Below are positions 44,878 through 56,441 of a stretch of DNA of 64,000 bases, in pieces (position 1 is the stretch's first letter; each line of letters opens with the position of its first letter). A program made the translations under genes and the position numbers. The stretch spans positions 167,234,908 to 167,298,907 of the forward strand of contig NC_085141.1 in assembly GCF_024139115.2 (NCBI RefSeq), in the 5' to 3' direction. The DNA is from Armigeres subalbatus (Eukaryota; Arthropoda; Insecta; Diptera; Culicidae). The notes beneath the pieces were generated by a model. That model searched no databases and was not told where the DNA came from. It saw nothing but the letters and a program-made list of their open reading frames with translations.

Positions 44878-45222
44878 CTTTTTTATGTATCAACAAGCAG
44901 ATACGCATTTCGTTTCCTACTTGGAAACTTCTTCAGTGTTTGTTATCGACTGAAGAAAAACATTGCTCATTAACTTTAAATATGGTGTGTAGGTAGAACT
45001 AGGTAGGTAGGTAGTACACACCATATTTAAAGTTAATGAGCAATGTTTTTCTTCAGTCGATAACAAACACTGAAGAAGTTTCCAAGTAGGAAACGAAATA
45101 CGTATCTGATTGTTGATACATAAAAAAGTTAATAGTGGAAGTAAATGGAAGAATAATAGTCTTTTAACCTTGTAGCATTTCCCCTAAGACGCTCTAAAAT
45201 AATTAATCATTAGTTCTGGAAG
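44838..45222. mobile_element. Hairpin insertion in copia pol with 12-base target duplication
   Basis: 'tagttctggaag' occurs at 44826-44837 and 45211-45222. The 373 new bases consist of two arms (about 44838-44991 and 45015-45169, complementary with only a few mismatches) round a 'ggtaggtaggtag' loop. A 41-base non-palindromic tail (45170-45210, AT-rich at its end) follows. The arms end ggttaaaag / cttttaacc. The pol frame resumes exactly after the second duplication. Long target duplication plus one-sided tail does not match ordinary MITE insertion. Confidence 0.85.
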
Positions 45223-46039
45223 TTTTATTTTGAATCAATCAGCATACATCCGTAATATTACCAATAGATTCAACATGAGCGATGCAAAACCGTCAAAAAT
45301 ACCGATGGACCCAGGATATCCGAATATGCAACAAATGGAGGAGGAAAGAATGCCAAAAAGCGAGCATTATCTTAGCTTAGTTGGAGCTTTGTTGTACATT
45401 GCGGTTTGCACCAGACCTGATATTGCAATAGCGGCATCGATTCTAGGACGCAAGGTTAGTCAACCCACTGAAGCAGACTGGAACGAAGCAAAGAGGACAC
45501 TTCGATACCTCTCTTCAACGGCAGATTTGAAGCTTCATCTTGGCGGAACAGGAGATCTTGAAGGTTTCGTTGATGCTGACTGGGCCGGTGACAAAGTAGA
45601 CCGCAAATCTAACTCTGGGTTCATATTCAAACTTGGAAGTGGTACCATAAGCTGGTCTGCTAGGAAACAGCAATGCGTCAGTTTATCCTCAACAGAAGCT
45701 GAGTACGTGGCGCTCTCGGAAGCTAGCCAGGAGCTGCTTTGGTTGCTGAAACTTATGCATGATATTGGAGAAGATGTCGATAAACCAGTAGTTATACATG
45801 AAGACAATCAAAGTTGTATTGCCATGCTGTCATCTACTACAGGAAGCCGACGAACAAAACATATCGATACCAGATACAACTTCGTGAAGGAGCTGGTGTC
45901 GACCGGAATAATACAAGTTCACTATTGTCCAACAGAATCTATGGTGGCGGATATCTTGACGAAACCTTTAGCAAAAGTTAAGCAAGAATTATTTCGCAGC
46001 TTAATTGGTTTGAAGTTCTATGACGTTGAGGAGGAGTGA
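45223..46039 (+). CDS. Copia pol, C-terminal reverse transcriptase and RNase H (separated by insertion)
   Basis: This is the rest of the pol frame after the hairpin; it has no start of its own that I trust. It reads SAYIRNITNRFNMSDAKPSK (RT connection), then YLSLVGALLYIAVCTRPDIA, the well-known copia block. RNase H follows: GFVDADWAGDKVDRKSNSGF with the first Asp, LSSTEAEYVALSEASQELLW with the Glu, and HEDNQSCIAML with the second Asp. HIDTRYNFVKELV and MVADILTKPL then lead to the C-terminus. The stop codon TGA at 46037-46039 is the first three bases of the 3' LTR. No other defect is seen in this part. Confidence 0.9.
46028..46036 (+). other. Copia polypurine tract
   Basis: gaggaggag immediately before the 3' LTR is the expected primer site for plus-strand synthesis. 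It also encodes the last Glu codons of pol. Confidence 0.8.
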
Positions 46040-46189
46040 AGCGATGCCGATACTTAGCAACATCAAGAACTACATTATTGTTATTAAGTACTTAGCTAGC
46101 CATGAACTCGTTATGAATAAATAATCATTAATTGTTAATCACCCAGACGGACTAGTTGTAGTTATTACTTGCTCCTCCTACGCCTAATA
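46037..46189 (+). repeat. Copia 3' LTR
   Basis: Identical to the 5' LTR base for base as read, and followed by the target duplication gtttt. Confidence 0.92.
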
Positions 46190-46439
46190 GTTTTGGGGTT
46201 TGCTACCATTTCAAGTTGGAAGAGGTTTGGTGGGTCATTATTCTATTTTCAGGAATGTACTTTACAACCCTAAATACTAGAACGGATTAAAATCAAAAGT
46301 AGTCCGCAGTGACTGGTTTCTTAACCACCGTTGCCATCTTCTAACTTGAATGTAACTGTTTGAATTTTGCATGATGAATACGAATTTGATCAATTTGATC
46401 AGCAGTAGGAACTTTTCTCGTATAATCATTTACAAAAAA

Positions 46440-46720
46440 AATACTTCAGGTGTGCGGCTTGAATGGTGATGTGGCATACCACGAGGATGATATGTTGATA
46501 AACCTGGAAGTACGCACGTGGAGCACACGTTTTCTAGTTTCGGATGTCCATAAAAAAACAGCAAAGCCTAAGGGATTGATCGACTACCATGAGAGCTATC
46601 TAAACACGGTGGTGAGGCACTAGTTGGGGCGCTGCTCCGACAAGGTATGCTCTCTAATCTGTTAATCGATTTCATAGCCGCGTATGATATAATAGATCGA
46701 GAACAGCAATTGTGATTTTT
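46440..46720 (+). pseudogene. RTE-like LINE scraps
   Basis: 46660-46715 reads LLIDFIAAYDIIDREQQL, matching the first catalytic block of RTE RT (DFKAAYDTIDRDQLW at 14.9 kb). The upstream part is only loosely coding. A very decayed fragment. Confidence 0.5.
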
Positions 46721-47035
46721 CTTCAATTATTACTACTTTTACTCAATAACGTATTCAAATGGAGGTCTCAACGTTGAATTGTTTGCTTGAATCTTAAGAA
46801 AAGAAGAGAGAAAGAAAAAGGAAAATGGTAGAAGGAAGTTTGAAGAAGGAAGAAAAGAAGTGAAGAAATGAATAATGACGAAAAAACATGAATGATCATG
46901 GAGAAAGGATGAAAGAAAACTATAAGTTTAAGGAAGAAAGATGAAAGAAATGAAAAAGACGAATGAAGAAGGACGAAGAAAGAAGGAAAAAGGAATAACT
47001 AATTTCTCATTTCAAATATCCCACCTTTTACTTCG
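46721..47035 (+). repeat. Purine-rich (GA) low-complexity tract
   Basis: 46795-46998 is almost pure 'gaaagaa/agaagg/gaagaaa' on the plus strand, about 200 bases; no coding sense. Confidence 0.8.
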
Positions 47036-47100
47036 AATTCGGCCTAATGACCATTCGGCCTAATGACCTTCGGCCTAGTGGCCTTTAGCCTTAATGGCCT
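47036..47100 (+). repeat. Minisatellite 'ttcggcctaatgacc'
   Basis: Four to five decaying units of about 15-16 bases follow each other directly after the purine tract. Confidence 0.75.
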
Positions 47101-47244
47101 GACATCAACCACACTGGACTGCGGATTGAAAGCATAGTTTAGCTTAGCTTGATTGACTGTACACATCGTAGTTACTAGTCGTGATTGGCCGAGAAACAAC
47201 AAAAACGTACAGCTCACCAATTGAATAGTCTTTTTACTTTATAT

Positions 47245-47475
47245 ACTAAAAGCCACCTAGATGAGCGAAAGTTACACAGCCACAAAAATGCCGTGTTAAC
47301 GGTTATTTTTATCACATAAACGTATTTACAGATTCCTGGTTTTATGAGGAAAGGATCCGAGCATCAATAACATCACACGAGCCATTTCTGTGACTATGTA
47401 ATTCTCGCTTGTCTAGGTGTTGTTCTAAAAGAGGCCCGTTTTCGGTGAATGGAACACAAAATTGTGTAAATCATT
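47245..47475. mobile_element. Diverged relative of the foldback MITE at 37740-38266
   Basis: 'ccacctagatgagcgaaagt' and 'cacagccacaaaaatg' in the left half and 'tctaggtgttgttct' in the right half match that element, with different central sequence. Confidence 0.6.
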
Positions 47476-49062
47476 GTGGCACATCGTCAGATGCAATTAG
47501 CTTCAAGACTACAAACTAAGTGAGATGATTTTTGCGAAACATGAGATGAAGGATAACAATTATCGATGCATCGCTAGTGTCAGAGTAGGATACTACTGTA
47601 AGTTCTCCGGGTGATGAAGAAATCAGTTGTCGCGTAAATTAGTGAAAAATCCAAAACCTCGGCCACATTAATTTTTCCAAACATTTTTTTGTCTAGATTT
47701 AAGTGGTTTTTCATTACTTTTGCCAGTTCGCCAGGGGTTTTCGAACATCTCGATAACTATTTTGTCAGAATACGGTACAAAGGAGGCTTGATATGGCGAG
47801 GACGAGTAATCTATGATTTTAAATTTTTAAAACTTGTTAAATTGTTTGTTTTTAAAATGCTTTTTTTTGCAGAATTCGCAGCCGTTCAGTACAGTAACCT
47901 ATAAGAGAAAGGTAAAAAGGACGAGACTAACGAGTACTTTCCCTGCCTTCTTCGGTTCCGAGTATAGCAACAAAAGGCCTTCTCCTCCACATGCCCTGTG
48001 GGGTAAAATTTTCCCTTTTGTTAAACATCACTTCTCTTGGTTTTATCGTTTGCGGTAGCTCTGGTGAACTTAGTTTTCGTTACAATGGAGAAGGAAAACA
48101 TACGACACGAGGGTTGCCTGCAAAAGGCTGCCAAATTTATTTCAGAGTTGTTTGGTACACCATTGACATCAGCGCTCGTCTAACGGAGTCAAGTGATTTC
48201 AGCCAATTCCATGGACGCTGTGACGACAACGATGACGAATGCCAACATAAACATATGCGGCGAAGGTATGGGGGTATACACAAATACGTATGCTTCAGTA
48301 GTGTGATTTGATGGGAGTACTTCAAACAACTTTACTCGAATCACGGAGAAAGTGACCGCGAAATGGGAAAGGAGGATCTGATTGAGAAAATTGAAAGTTG
48401 ATACTTAAAGACCCTTGGTTCGATTGGAGGCTCTTCTACATGTCCCGTGCGATGCATAAGAAAACAGTGTAGCATGAATGGAAGACATGAGAGTGGTTGT
48501 CGACGAGCGATAAATTATTCAGCATTATTTGCAACGTATCATTCAATTTGCTTGAGCGAGGAACGAATACCAAATTATTTTCTCAAAAGGAGACAGACAA
48601 AGTGGTATCTATGTTGAATGGTCTCTTTTACATTGATCAGTCAACTGTTGAAATAAAAAAACTTGGCGCAATACATACACCGGTGAACACTTTTGTATGT
48701 TCCAAAATGGATTCAGTTTTGAAAAAAATCAATTATTAACATTAACTAAGATCCCAATGGTCACACTCAAAAAATAAATCTGACAATTATTGTAAAAAAA
48801 ATTGGAATTTACAATTTTGTAAGCTTTTTATACAGATATTGTATTAAAATAATACAAATCTGTTAGATTCCAATACAAAAATTGTATTAAAATCTTCCGA
48901 AATTGTATATGCCAAATTATTGTACAGTTTCTGTAAGGTTCTTATGCAGAACTGTATTAAAATCTGCCATCCGCTGTAGTGCGCTGGTTGGGCGCATCTG
49001 TGAGCTGTTTCTCAATAAGCATTCTCATTGCGAATGAAATGATTAGTGCTGTCCAATGAGGT
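47476..49062. other. Unrecognised intergenic DNA
   Basis: No gene is supported. 48775-48960 is AT-rich with repeated 'attgta' and 'ttgtattaaaat' phrases. Confidence 0.4.
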
Positions 49063-49197
49063 GCTGTCCAATGAGCAGCATGAAGTAGCTCGAAGTTAAT
49101 CCCATCCCGCTCATATCCATTTGTTGACAAAAATGACGAGCAGGACGGGGGAAACCTCGAGTTACTTCAAGCTGCTCATGGGACAGCATAATTGAGT
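49063..49197. mobile_element. Small foldback element
   Basis: The left arm gctgtccaatgagcagcatg... and right arm ...gctgctcatgggacagc are complementary over about 50 bases with mismatches. 'gtgctgtccaatgag' is also duplicated just to the left (about 49047 and 49061). Confidence 0.7.
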
Positions 49198-51859
49198 CGA
49201 TTAAGAAGAAGCAGATAAAAAGCTGACTATGCGATTCTGAAAAAATCAGCGTTTTTTTGAGAATCGAAAACAGGGCGGGAGCTGAATCCACACTACACAG
49301 CACATGCGTATGGACGATTGACGTCGTTAATCGCACGGCCACTAAGCCCACGTATGCGAGATATAAGTTTTTCAGGATAGAGATTGGCGATGAACCTTTT
49401 TTTTTATGAAATGTAAAATTGATCTATGAATAAGCTTTTCAAACCTCTATAATAAAGAAAAATATAAAAATCTATGAATATGTACTAAGAGGTAACATAA
49501 GTAGATATGGGTAATACAATGTCTTCATTTTTTGCTCTTTTGAGAATCTGTTCTCTGGACATGCTTTTGAACTTGATGTCTAATTCTGCGCATTAAGATT
49601 CCTTATGTTAAAATCAAGAATGATTTTCAAACGAAAAAAAATCTTAATAGTCGGACACACTAATTCAACGTGTCTGGATTGTCAAACATTATCCTGCGAT
49701 CTAGACAATTCGCATGCATGACGCTGCTAACAGTTAGAGAGAATAAGCCCATAGTACTGATGATAACATGACGCAATTCAAAAGCCGTTTTACATGGTTA
49801 TATGAGTAATTGTTCATATAATTATTGTAAATCCCAACAAAAAATAAATAATTGTAATAAATTATTGTAATTCCCAAAGAACATCTTTTGCAAAAAAAGT
49901 AGTTAAAAAAACTTTGTTTAATAGTGCAGCAGTTGATTCGTAAATTCCTAAACATTCCATTTGCTTACACACTAGACTTGCGATGGAGCAGAGGCTTCGT
50001 TTTCTCGTTTGTTCATATTTTTGCAGCATTTTACTTCCTAAGGCGTATGCCAAATTTCTTGAAACAGAGTGCAACAACTTTTCTTATTTCAAGTTTAAAA
50101 TTGAATTCAAATGTCAGGGGAACACACCCCCAATGTCACATTCTCAACTTTTCACAGCAGCAACAGTAGCATTCCGTCTGACATCGTTGGCTGCTGGACA
50201 CGAACACGTTCACCAAGATGCCAAAATATATTGTTCTGAGGTGTTTCTTTTCGTTAGGACCGATTTCCGACGAGTAGCACGTGAAAAAGGTGCTGCAGAG
50301 AAAACAGCAAGTGAGTACCACCGCTGGTATGCAAATTTTATTCCGCCTCAATTCATTGTACCTGGGAGATTTCCTTTCTTCATAATAAGATAAAAGAAAA
50401 TAAATCATATCAGTATGTAGGGAGAAAAAATAAACAGAAATGGACCAAGAGTAGGGTGCAGAATGTAGGAAAGGATCATCTTATTTAGTCAATTTCCTCC
50501 GGCTTTCATATGATTAATAAATTGCATAGTATCCTAATAAAAGCTTCTTGTGCGGAGAACGAGCCAGAATTTAATATTTGAGGAACCGTCTCCCTTGAAG
50601 AGGATCCTGATTTTGAATTCCAGATCCATCTTGTTTATGTTCAGCATGAGATTGCCACCAGTGCAGTGTTGGTGTAGTGAAGATGCCTTGACAGTACCTT
50701 TTAGGTCTTTGGAGATGTCGTAGTGGAAAAAAACTTCGACTCGTGGCATCTTTGGAGAATATAAGTTGTCGCTGCCAGTGCAGGAATGATGGAAGGGCGA
50801 CTTGTGCACTATGGGCTATTGGAAGTTGTCGAACTATTTTTAAATGTTAGAGGCAACTTAAAAATAAAGAGATAAAAGTTCTAATATGAAGAGGGGATAT
50901 ATTACTAAATTGCTTACTTAAGAAAACAGCACCTGAAGATTTCGTTTATTTTATATTAACTATGAGAAAGGTCCTCAAATGGTTAGATATATATGCTAGC
51001 TAGGTGAAATAAGAAAGTTTATCTCAACAGAATCCAATTTGAAAACTATTTCAAGCCTTCAGGGAAACAAATATGTACAAGCAAGCGACAGACAACAGCG
51101 AAACCCACTTTTTTATAGTCTCAGTTGTGCTTTTTTCAGTTGTGATAATAATTGATTTTTGTGCTGCCACTAATGCTTTAAAAAATGTTTCAAATTTTTA
51201 AAGACACTCACGACAAAATGGCTTCCACTGTGGTCGTTGTAGTCCTCACCTCAGTTTGTTTTTTCGAAGGCACAAGTTCTAATTAGTATGAGATTAGCAC
51301 AATTAAAATCATTTTTTGTGCTAACTGCAACGAGGCGAAGATGAAGTTCTGTTTTTACTAATTTTATGTGCTAAATATATTTTATCTTATTTGCATTCAG
51401 CTTAGTTTAGCTTAGCTTTGACTGACTACACATATCTATGGTTGCTACTCCGCGGTTGACCAGAATCAGTGAAATTGCACAAAGAATCAATTTAAGCATT
51501 ATCAGTGTACAAAGTTTCAATGACTCAACTGTTCAAATGATAACGCCGCCTGCCACGTCATTGTAGTCAGTTAGGAAGAGGGAAGGAATATTAGTGGGTG
51601 GTTTTTGCTATTCGAAGACCGTGTTTATCTCTGCGTCTTCACAAAAACCACAGGAAGGATTATCAGTTAGTCGGTAGGCATCGTTGGATCACTTTGCTAA
51701 GCGATACGACTGTGCCATTCTTTTTACACAATGATTTTAACTAACCATGATTTAGCCATACAACGCAGAAAAAACTATCTATTTGCACACCGAGCCTGAG
51801 CACTGTCAAACGCATATCAATTGATTTACTTCTCGGCCGCACAAACCACAACGATACCA
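49198..51859. other. Unrecognised intergenic DNA
   Basis: No gene is supported. The frames at 49983-50393 (+) and 50534-50809 (-) are open but match nothing I recognise. 'tagtttagcttagctttgac' near 51405 resembles 'tagtttagcttagcttgatt' near 47137, an unidentified dispersed repeat. Confidence 0.4.
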
Positions 51860-52010
51860 GCACCCTTATTCTTGTTTACGTACGAACGTGCTTTCGAACG
51901 AAAACTGATGCGCATTCTCGTTTACGCCAGCAAAATCAAAAGGGGAAACGATTCGAACGAACTGCATTCGTTCGAAAGTTTTGTTCGTCCGTAAACAAGA
52001 ATATGGGTGC
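51860..52010. mobile_element. Small MITE with GCACCC...GGGTGC ends
   Basis: The inverted ends gcacccttattcttgtttac and gtaaacaagaatatgggtgc differ at one position, and 'tcgaacgaa' complements lie inside. 151 bases, no coding capacity. Confidence 0.8.
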
Positions 52011-54367
52011 ATATCTTTCGACGTGTCTGTTATCCGATCATGGACATTACTCACCATGCATGCCCGGTGGTATATGCAAACTGTGCTGGAGGAATATACT
52101 TGTTTTGGACGACCGAACCGCCGTGCAGCATTCTGTTCTAACTTGCCCGATAGCTTCTGCAAACTATGGAAGATCGTACTTGTCTCGACCGGAGCGAAGC
52201 GCAATACAAGTGCATTACCCACCGATTATAATCAAATAGATATTTTTTCTTCCGCTCACGACAAATAACACACTAACTTGTTGAAGATGTAAACAGTTTT
52301 ATATCATATTAATCACGGAGAAAAGTTATTTGGTTGCCCAACTGAGTGTCCCAGTGCATGTTTTGGGTTTCAAATCCTTTTTCACCGCGATGTACTTTAA
52401 AGTACGTCAGTTGCTTCAATTGAGTAGCGTAATCCGGGGGAACATTGATCATTTTTTGATTGTTTTGTAAATATTTTCTCCGTAAGTGAAATCATAGCTT
52501 TTTTTATATTTTTAAAACGAGTACTGCTACATGTAGAACGTATAAAGCTGTTGTTCTTGATTATTTGATAATTTTAAACTTGTTTTAAAAACGTTTTTTG
52601 TTGAGTTTTTTTATTTTTCAATTTGGGGTAACTTTGATCTATCATTTTTCTATAGAGAAAGCGCAGTCAAACACCTTAACGTAATAGTTTCGAGAAAGAC
52701 GTCATTACCGCTAGGGAATGATCTAATTTTTCAAAAATGTAAATTAAAATTTCGAAACAAAAACTATGGATTAATCAAGAAAATAAGATTGCTCATCACA
52801 GAACTAAACGAGCTTTTTTGTGTATTTATTAACAAGACTAGTACGAGCTTAATTTTTTGTTATTATGCTTGTTTTGAGTGCTTTTTTGGCTTGCTGTGAG
52901 TTCAAAAATTCATGTTGATTTTATTGTTCAAATTTTGGCGGAAAATAGATGCAAAATCATTCGCAGGTTATATCATTCAGCAGCAAATTTAGTCAAGATT
53001 AAGATACCTAACTCACAATAAGTAATTGTGATAACAGGAAATAATATTTAATTCATTTCTTAAAAATGGTAAAACTGATCAATGTTACTCCGGTGATCAA
53101 TTTTCCCCCGGATTACGTTACAAGAAACAGTCGTTCTGGACAGTATGAGCTGATAAGAGTCTTGAGTAGAGGACCTTCAGTAATTTTTATAATCTGAATG
53201 CTCTTACAGATTCCATATAACGTCCAGAAATGCTCACGACTTTGCAAGTTCCCTTACATATTTTTCCATTTTTTGCAAATATTGGAAAAAAGTTACAAAA
53301 TTTCAAAACTTTTTAGGGGAATCCTCCGAATACTGCTTGTTTTAATCTCCAATCCACTAAACTTTTTAATCTCCATTTCATGAGCGAGATTCAAAATGTA
53401 GTTTATGTAATGTTGCATACATATTTTATAATTCAGTATAAGAGGGCGCCCTAAACAGATTTCGCCAAGGGCGCCGGGAATACACGCTACGGTTCTGAAT
53501 ATCTGTTTCATTTTTGACCATCTGCACTCCAATAGTGTAGTGGCAGTAGAAAACTGCCGTCGTTTATCTTGCACAAGTATTTTTCTGTAACCCTCCTCGA
53601 GAATTTCTTCTACAACTTTGTCCTCTGTTCTCGCCACTCACCAATGTATGTCCCGCATGTCATCTGCCCAGCAGAAAAGGAGAAGCTGTCTTCCATTATT
53701 ATGTAAATGATCCATTTTTCGGATTTATTCAGATGAAAGTCGGGATTTTCTGCTACAAAATACCCTAATTCTATTTTTTGTTTGAATGATAAGGTGGATG
53801 AGAGGTTGGCCCGCTTGGACCGTGATGGACATGATGTCGTAGTGTCTTAGCTATCAACTCTTTTGAGAATGGTGCAACCTTTCGAGTCCCATTGCTCGGC
53901 GACGTTGATGTTCCAGGTTGATGGCTCTTAGGAAATTATGAGTGAAGACAATTAAACTTTATGCCATCCAGGGGTTCGCACGATATGCAAATGAGGGCGA
54001 AAGTGGAAATAGAATCGAAGGAGAGTAATGGGTGAAGTTTTTCAGCATCAAATGCTATTCTTGTAAAATCACAGATGGCTGGTGTTCTTTCAATGCCGGT
54101 GGAGCAACCTAAACAGCACTCATGTTGAAGAAAAAAATATATGACTCATATACATGATCAAATTCAATCATATAGAGTAGCCAGTCCAGTTCCTTTGATT
54201 TTGTACTGATAGAGTATTAATTATGATGAAACCATTGGCGTAACTAGCCTCGATATCTAGGGGGATACAGCCCCTTAATCTATTTTCTTTATTTTGAGCT
54301 TCATCGGATAACACCCTTTATTTGCTTCCCGAGCCGATCACCATGAAGCCAACTCCAGATGTGATAC
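52011..54367. other. Unrecognised intergenic DNA
   Basis: No gene or family recognised, apart from 'gcaaatttagtcaagatt' near 52985, shared with 40085. Confidence 0.4.
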
Positions 54368-54890
54368 ATGAATGAAGAGTTTGCGATAGTATCTACCGCT
54401 CGGGATTCACGTTCTTCAGTTCTGTTCTGGCCCACCGTATTTCCTATATTGCTGCCACGCTCACGCCGACCTTCTGCAGCTCACGAGCCAGGAGCCCAAC
54501 ACGTGCTGGTTCATTCAAAGTTCTCACGTTCCAAGATTCAACCTTTCAATCGTTGTTGGGTCTGTTGTTGTTGAATCCATCCGTTTGCTCTAGTTTTGTC
54601 TTTCTTAGTAACTGTAGAATCGTTGATAGGCAACCTTGCGCTAACTACATCGCGTTGAAGGGGCTGCCTTCTCGAGGCTGACAAGATGCAGCATTTTGTG
54701 TGGACAGTTTTGTTTAGAGTCCCTCGCTGGCACTCGGACGATGGTTAGCCGCCGCTAATGTGGGGAACAGACGCTCGATCAGATTTGCACCTCCGAAGAG
54801 GAGCAAACCTCCTCCTTCCCTGTCAGCATATAACCATAGTTCCCACCGGGTTTGGTTACCCGATCTTCCCTAAGGTAGCTCGTAAACAAT
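54368..54890 (-). pseudogene. RTE-like LINE 5' end with endonuclease start
   Basis: On the minus strand, 54890-54720 is a non-coding leader ('ggtgggaactatggttatat', 'ggaggtgcaaatctg'). It is followed by the endonuclease N-terminus near 54545-54440 (SWNVRTLNEPARVGLLAREL, then QKVGVSVAAI before a stop), the conserved start of RTE-type endonucleases. The copy breaks off at about 54368. The same leader occurs in the opposite direction at 55380-55625. Confidence 0.75.
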
Positions 54891-55379
54891 CTGAAAACCG
54901 AGAGTATGAAGTCAATTCTAAAATAGTTAGTGGAAGGACATTCGGGAGAGTTACCCTAGAAGCACACTTGTCATAGACGAGTTTAAGTGATTCAAATAAG
55001 ACCAAATCGAGTCACATAAGAGTTGCTGCAACCAAATCTGTCAGAACTGTGCCGCTAGGGTACTTTGAATTAGATTTCAATTCGTTTTAGATTGTATTTA
55101 TAGTTTCGATTGGACTATTCGGAATTGTGTATTGGAGATTACATTTGTGAATTGGTGAATCGAGTTGAAGTTGTATTTTGATACAGAAACAGAATTGGCC
55201 TTTCCCGTCAAAAATTGTATCTCGTTTTATTGTCTCAGTCGATTGTATTGCTTACTTAAGATCAACTTTGTCAAAGAACGGCACGGCAAATGCTGGTACT
55301 TCGCGTACCTGGCGTACCATTGGTACTTCGCGTACCTGAAGGAATAAAATAGACCCCATCTCGTGGTCCTTAGCCTCTT
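54891..55379. other. Spacer between two inverted LINE leaders
   Basis: Unrecognised. A local direct repeat 'ggtacttcgcgtacctg' occurs at about 55295 and 55321. Confidence 0.45.
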
Positions 55380-55625
55380 ACACAGCAACTCCTATCCCTA
55401 CCACCTCGTGGTGCTGGCCGGGATACGAGGAACTTTAGGGAAGATCGGATAACCAACCCCGGTGGGAACTATGGTCGTATGCTGACAGGGACGGGGGGGG
55501 TTTGCTCCTCTCCGGAGGTGCAAATCTTACTGAGCGTCTGTTCTCCATGTCAGGATCGAATCACAACAGCGTCTGTTCTCCATTATAGGGGCTACTGATC
55601 ATCGTCCGAGTGCCAGCGAGGAGGC
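55380..55625 (+). pseudogene. RTE-like LINE 5' leader, opposite orientation
   Basis: 'ccggtgggaactatggtcgt', 'ctccggaggtgcaaatctta' and 'catcgtccgagtgccagcga' match the complement of 54720-54890 in order, with a short internal duplication ('gcgtctgttctccat' twice). It ends before the endonuclease. Confidence 0.75.
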
Positions 55626-55778
55626 AATTTCAGATCTGTTTGACCAAGGAAAAAATCGCGAAGCATACCGTACAAACTTAGATTGAATAGATTCAATTCT
55701 AGTGATCCAGTTATCAGTATATGGGCACCATATTATAGAATTCTAGTATGGATCGCACTAGTGCGTAATACAAGGCTT

Positions 55779-56441
55779 TTAAACAGTATGGATCACGAAA
55801 TTCTTTAGCAATACGCATAATAAACCCGCGACTTTTGCTCTGGCAATCATACTCACATAATGGCTTTGAAACTTCAACTTCTTATCGAGTATCACCCTTA
55901 GGTCCTTAACTTCTGAAACCCTTGTCAACTTAAAGTTATCAATGCTATATGGATAAACAATGTCATTCTTTTTACGATTAAAACTAATTACAGAACATTT
56001 CGACACACTAACAATTAAAAGATTTTTAGAGCACCACGATATAAACAAGTCAATCAATCTCTGCAGTTGTAGACAATCTTCGATAGAGCTTTTTGAAAGG
56101 TACAGTTTTAAATCGTAAGCACATACTAATTTGCATCATTAAGGTAGTGAACAACATACATCGTTAAGAAACACAGAGAACAGTAGAGGCCCTAAATTAC
56201 TGGCTTGTGGTACTCCTGATGCGTTGCAGAACATATAGGATTCTTCACCGCCAATTGTTACAGACAACATCTGATTGCTCAAGTAGAATTGAAACCATAA
56301 CACAATGTCTTGAAACACGTCAAGGCGGTCAAGCTTGGCATATGGGTCGATAACATAGAAATGATTTATTTTCTGCACCAACTCCATAAAGTAAATCAGA
56401 CAGGGGTGTTTTTGGTCCCAAATTATCATATTAAAGCCCAT
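55779..56441 (-). pseudogene. LINE reverse transcriptase fragment
   Basis: From 56441 leftward: VLWFQFYLSNQMLSVTIGGE, then SGVPQASNLGPLLFSVFLND, where Ala stands for the Gly of the usual PQGS. A frameshift follows and the YADD region is partly lost. The second frame (56057-55779) reads SWCSKNLLIVSVSKCSVISF and VSEVKDLRVILDKKLKFQSH, the RT thumb region. This is the jockey/CR1-like arrangement. Frameshift and the altered motif make it dead; both element ends are missing. Confidence 0.8.

Larger units (their letters stand above)
42696..46189 (+). mobile_element. Copia-type LTR retrotransposon, gag/protease deleted
   Basis: Target duplication 'gtttt' at 42691-42695 and 46190-46194; LTRs at 42696-42848 and 46037-46189, 153 bases each and identical as read. 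A primer-binding site complementary to initiator tRNA-Met starts directly after the left LTR, and a polypurine tract (gaggaggag, 46028-46036) sits directly before the right one. Internal sequence encodes integrase, RT and RNase H in one frame, but no gag or protease, and is interrupted by a hairpin insertion at 44838-45222. Identical LTRs point to a recent insertion. Confidence 0.92.

Noticed and set aside
46028..46200. CRISPR-like or phage-like repeat layout around the copia LTRs
   Set aside because: The direct repeats are LTRs, proven by target duplication, primer site and polypurine tract. The window is eukaryotic and shows no CRISPR array.
48137..48311. Short open frames on both strands near 48.0-48.3 kb
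   Set aside because: No recognisable product on either strand; no supporting signals.
50534..50809. 91-codon minus-strand open frame
   Set aside because: It shows no recognisable domain, no start context and no splice or poly(A) signals that I can support.
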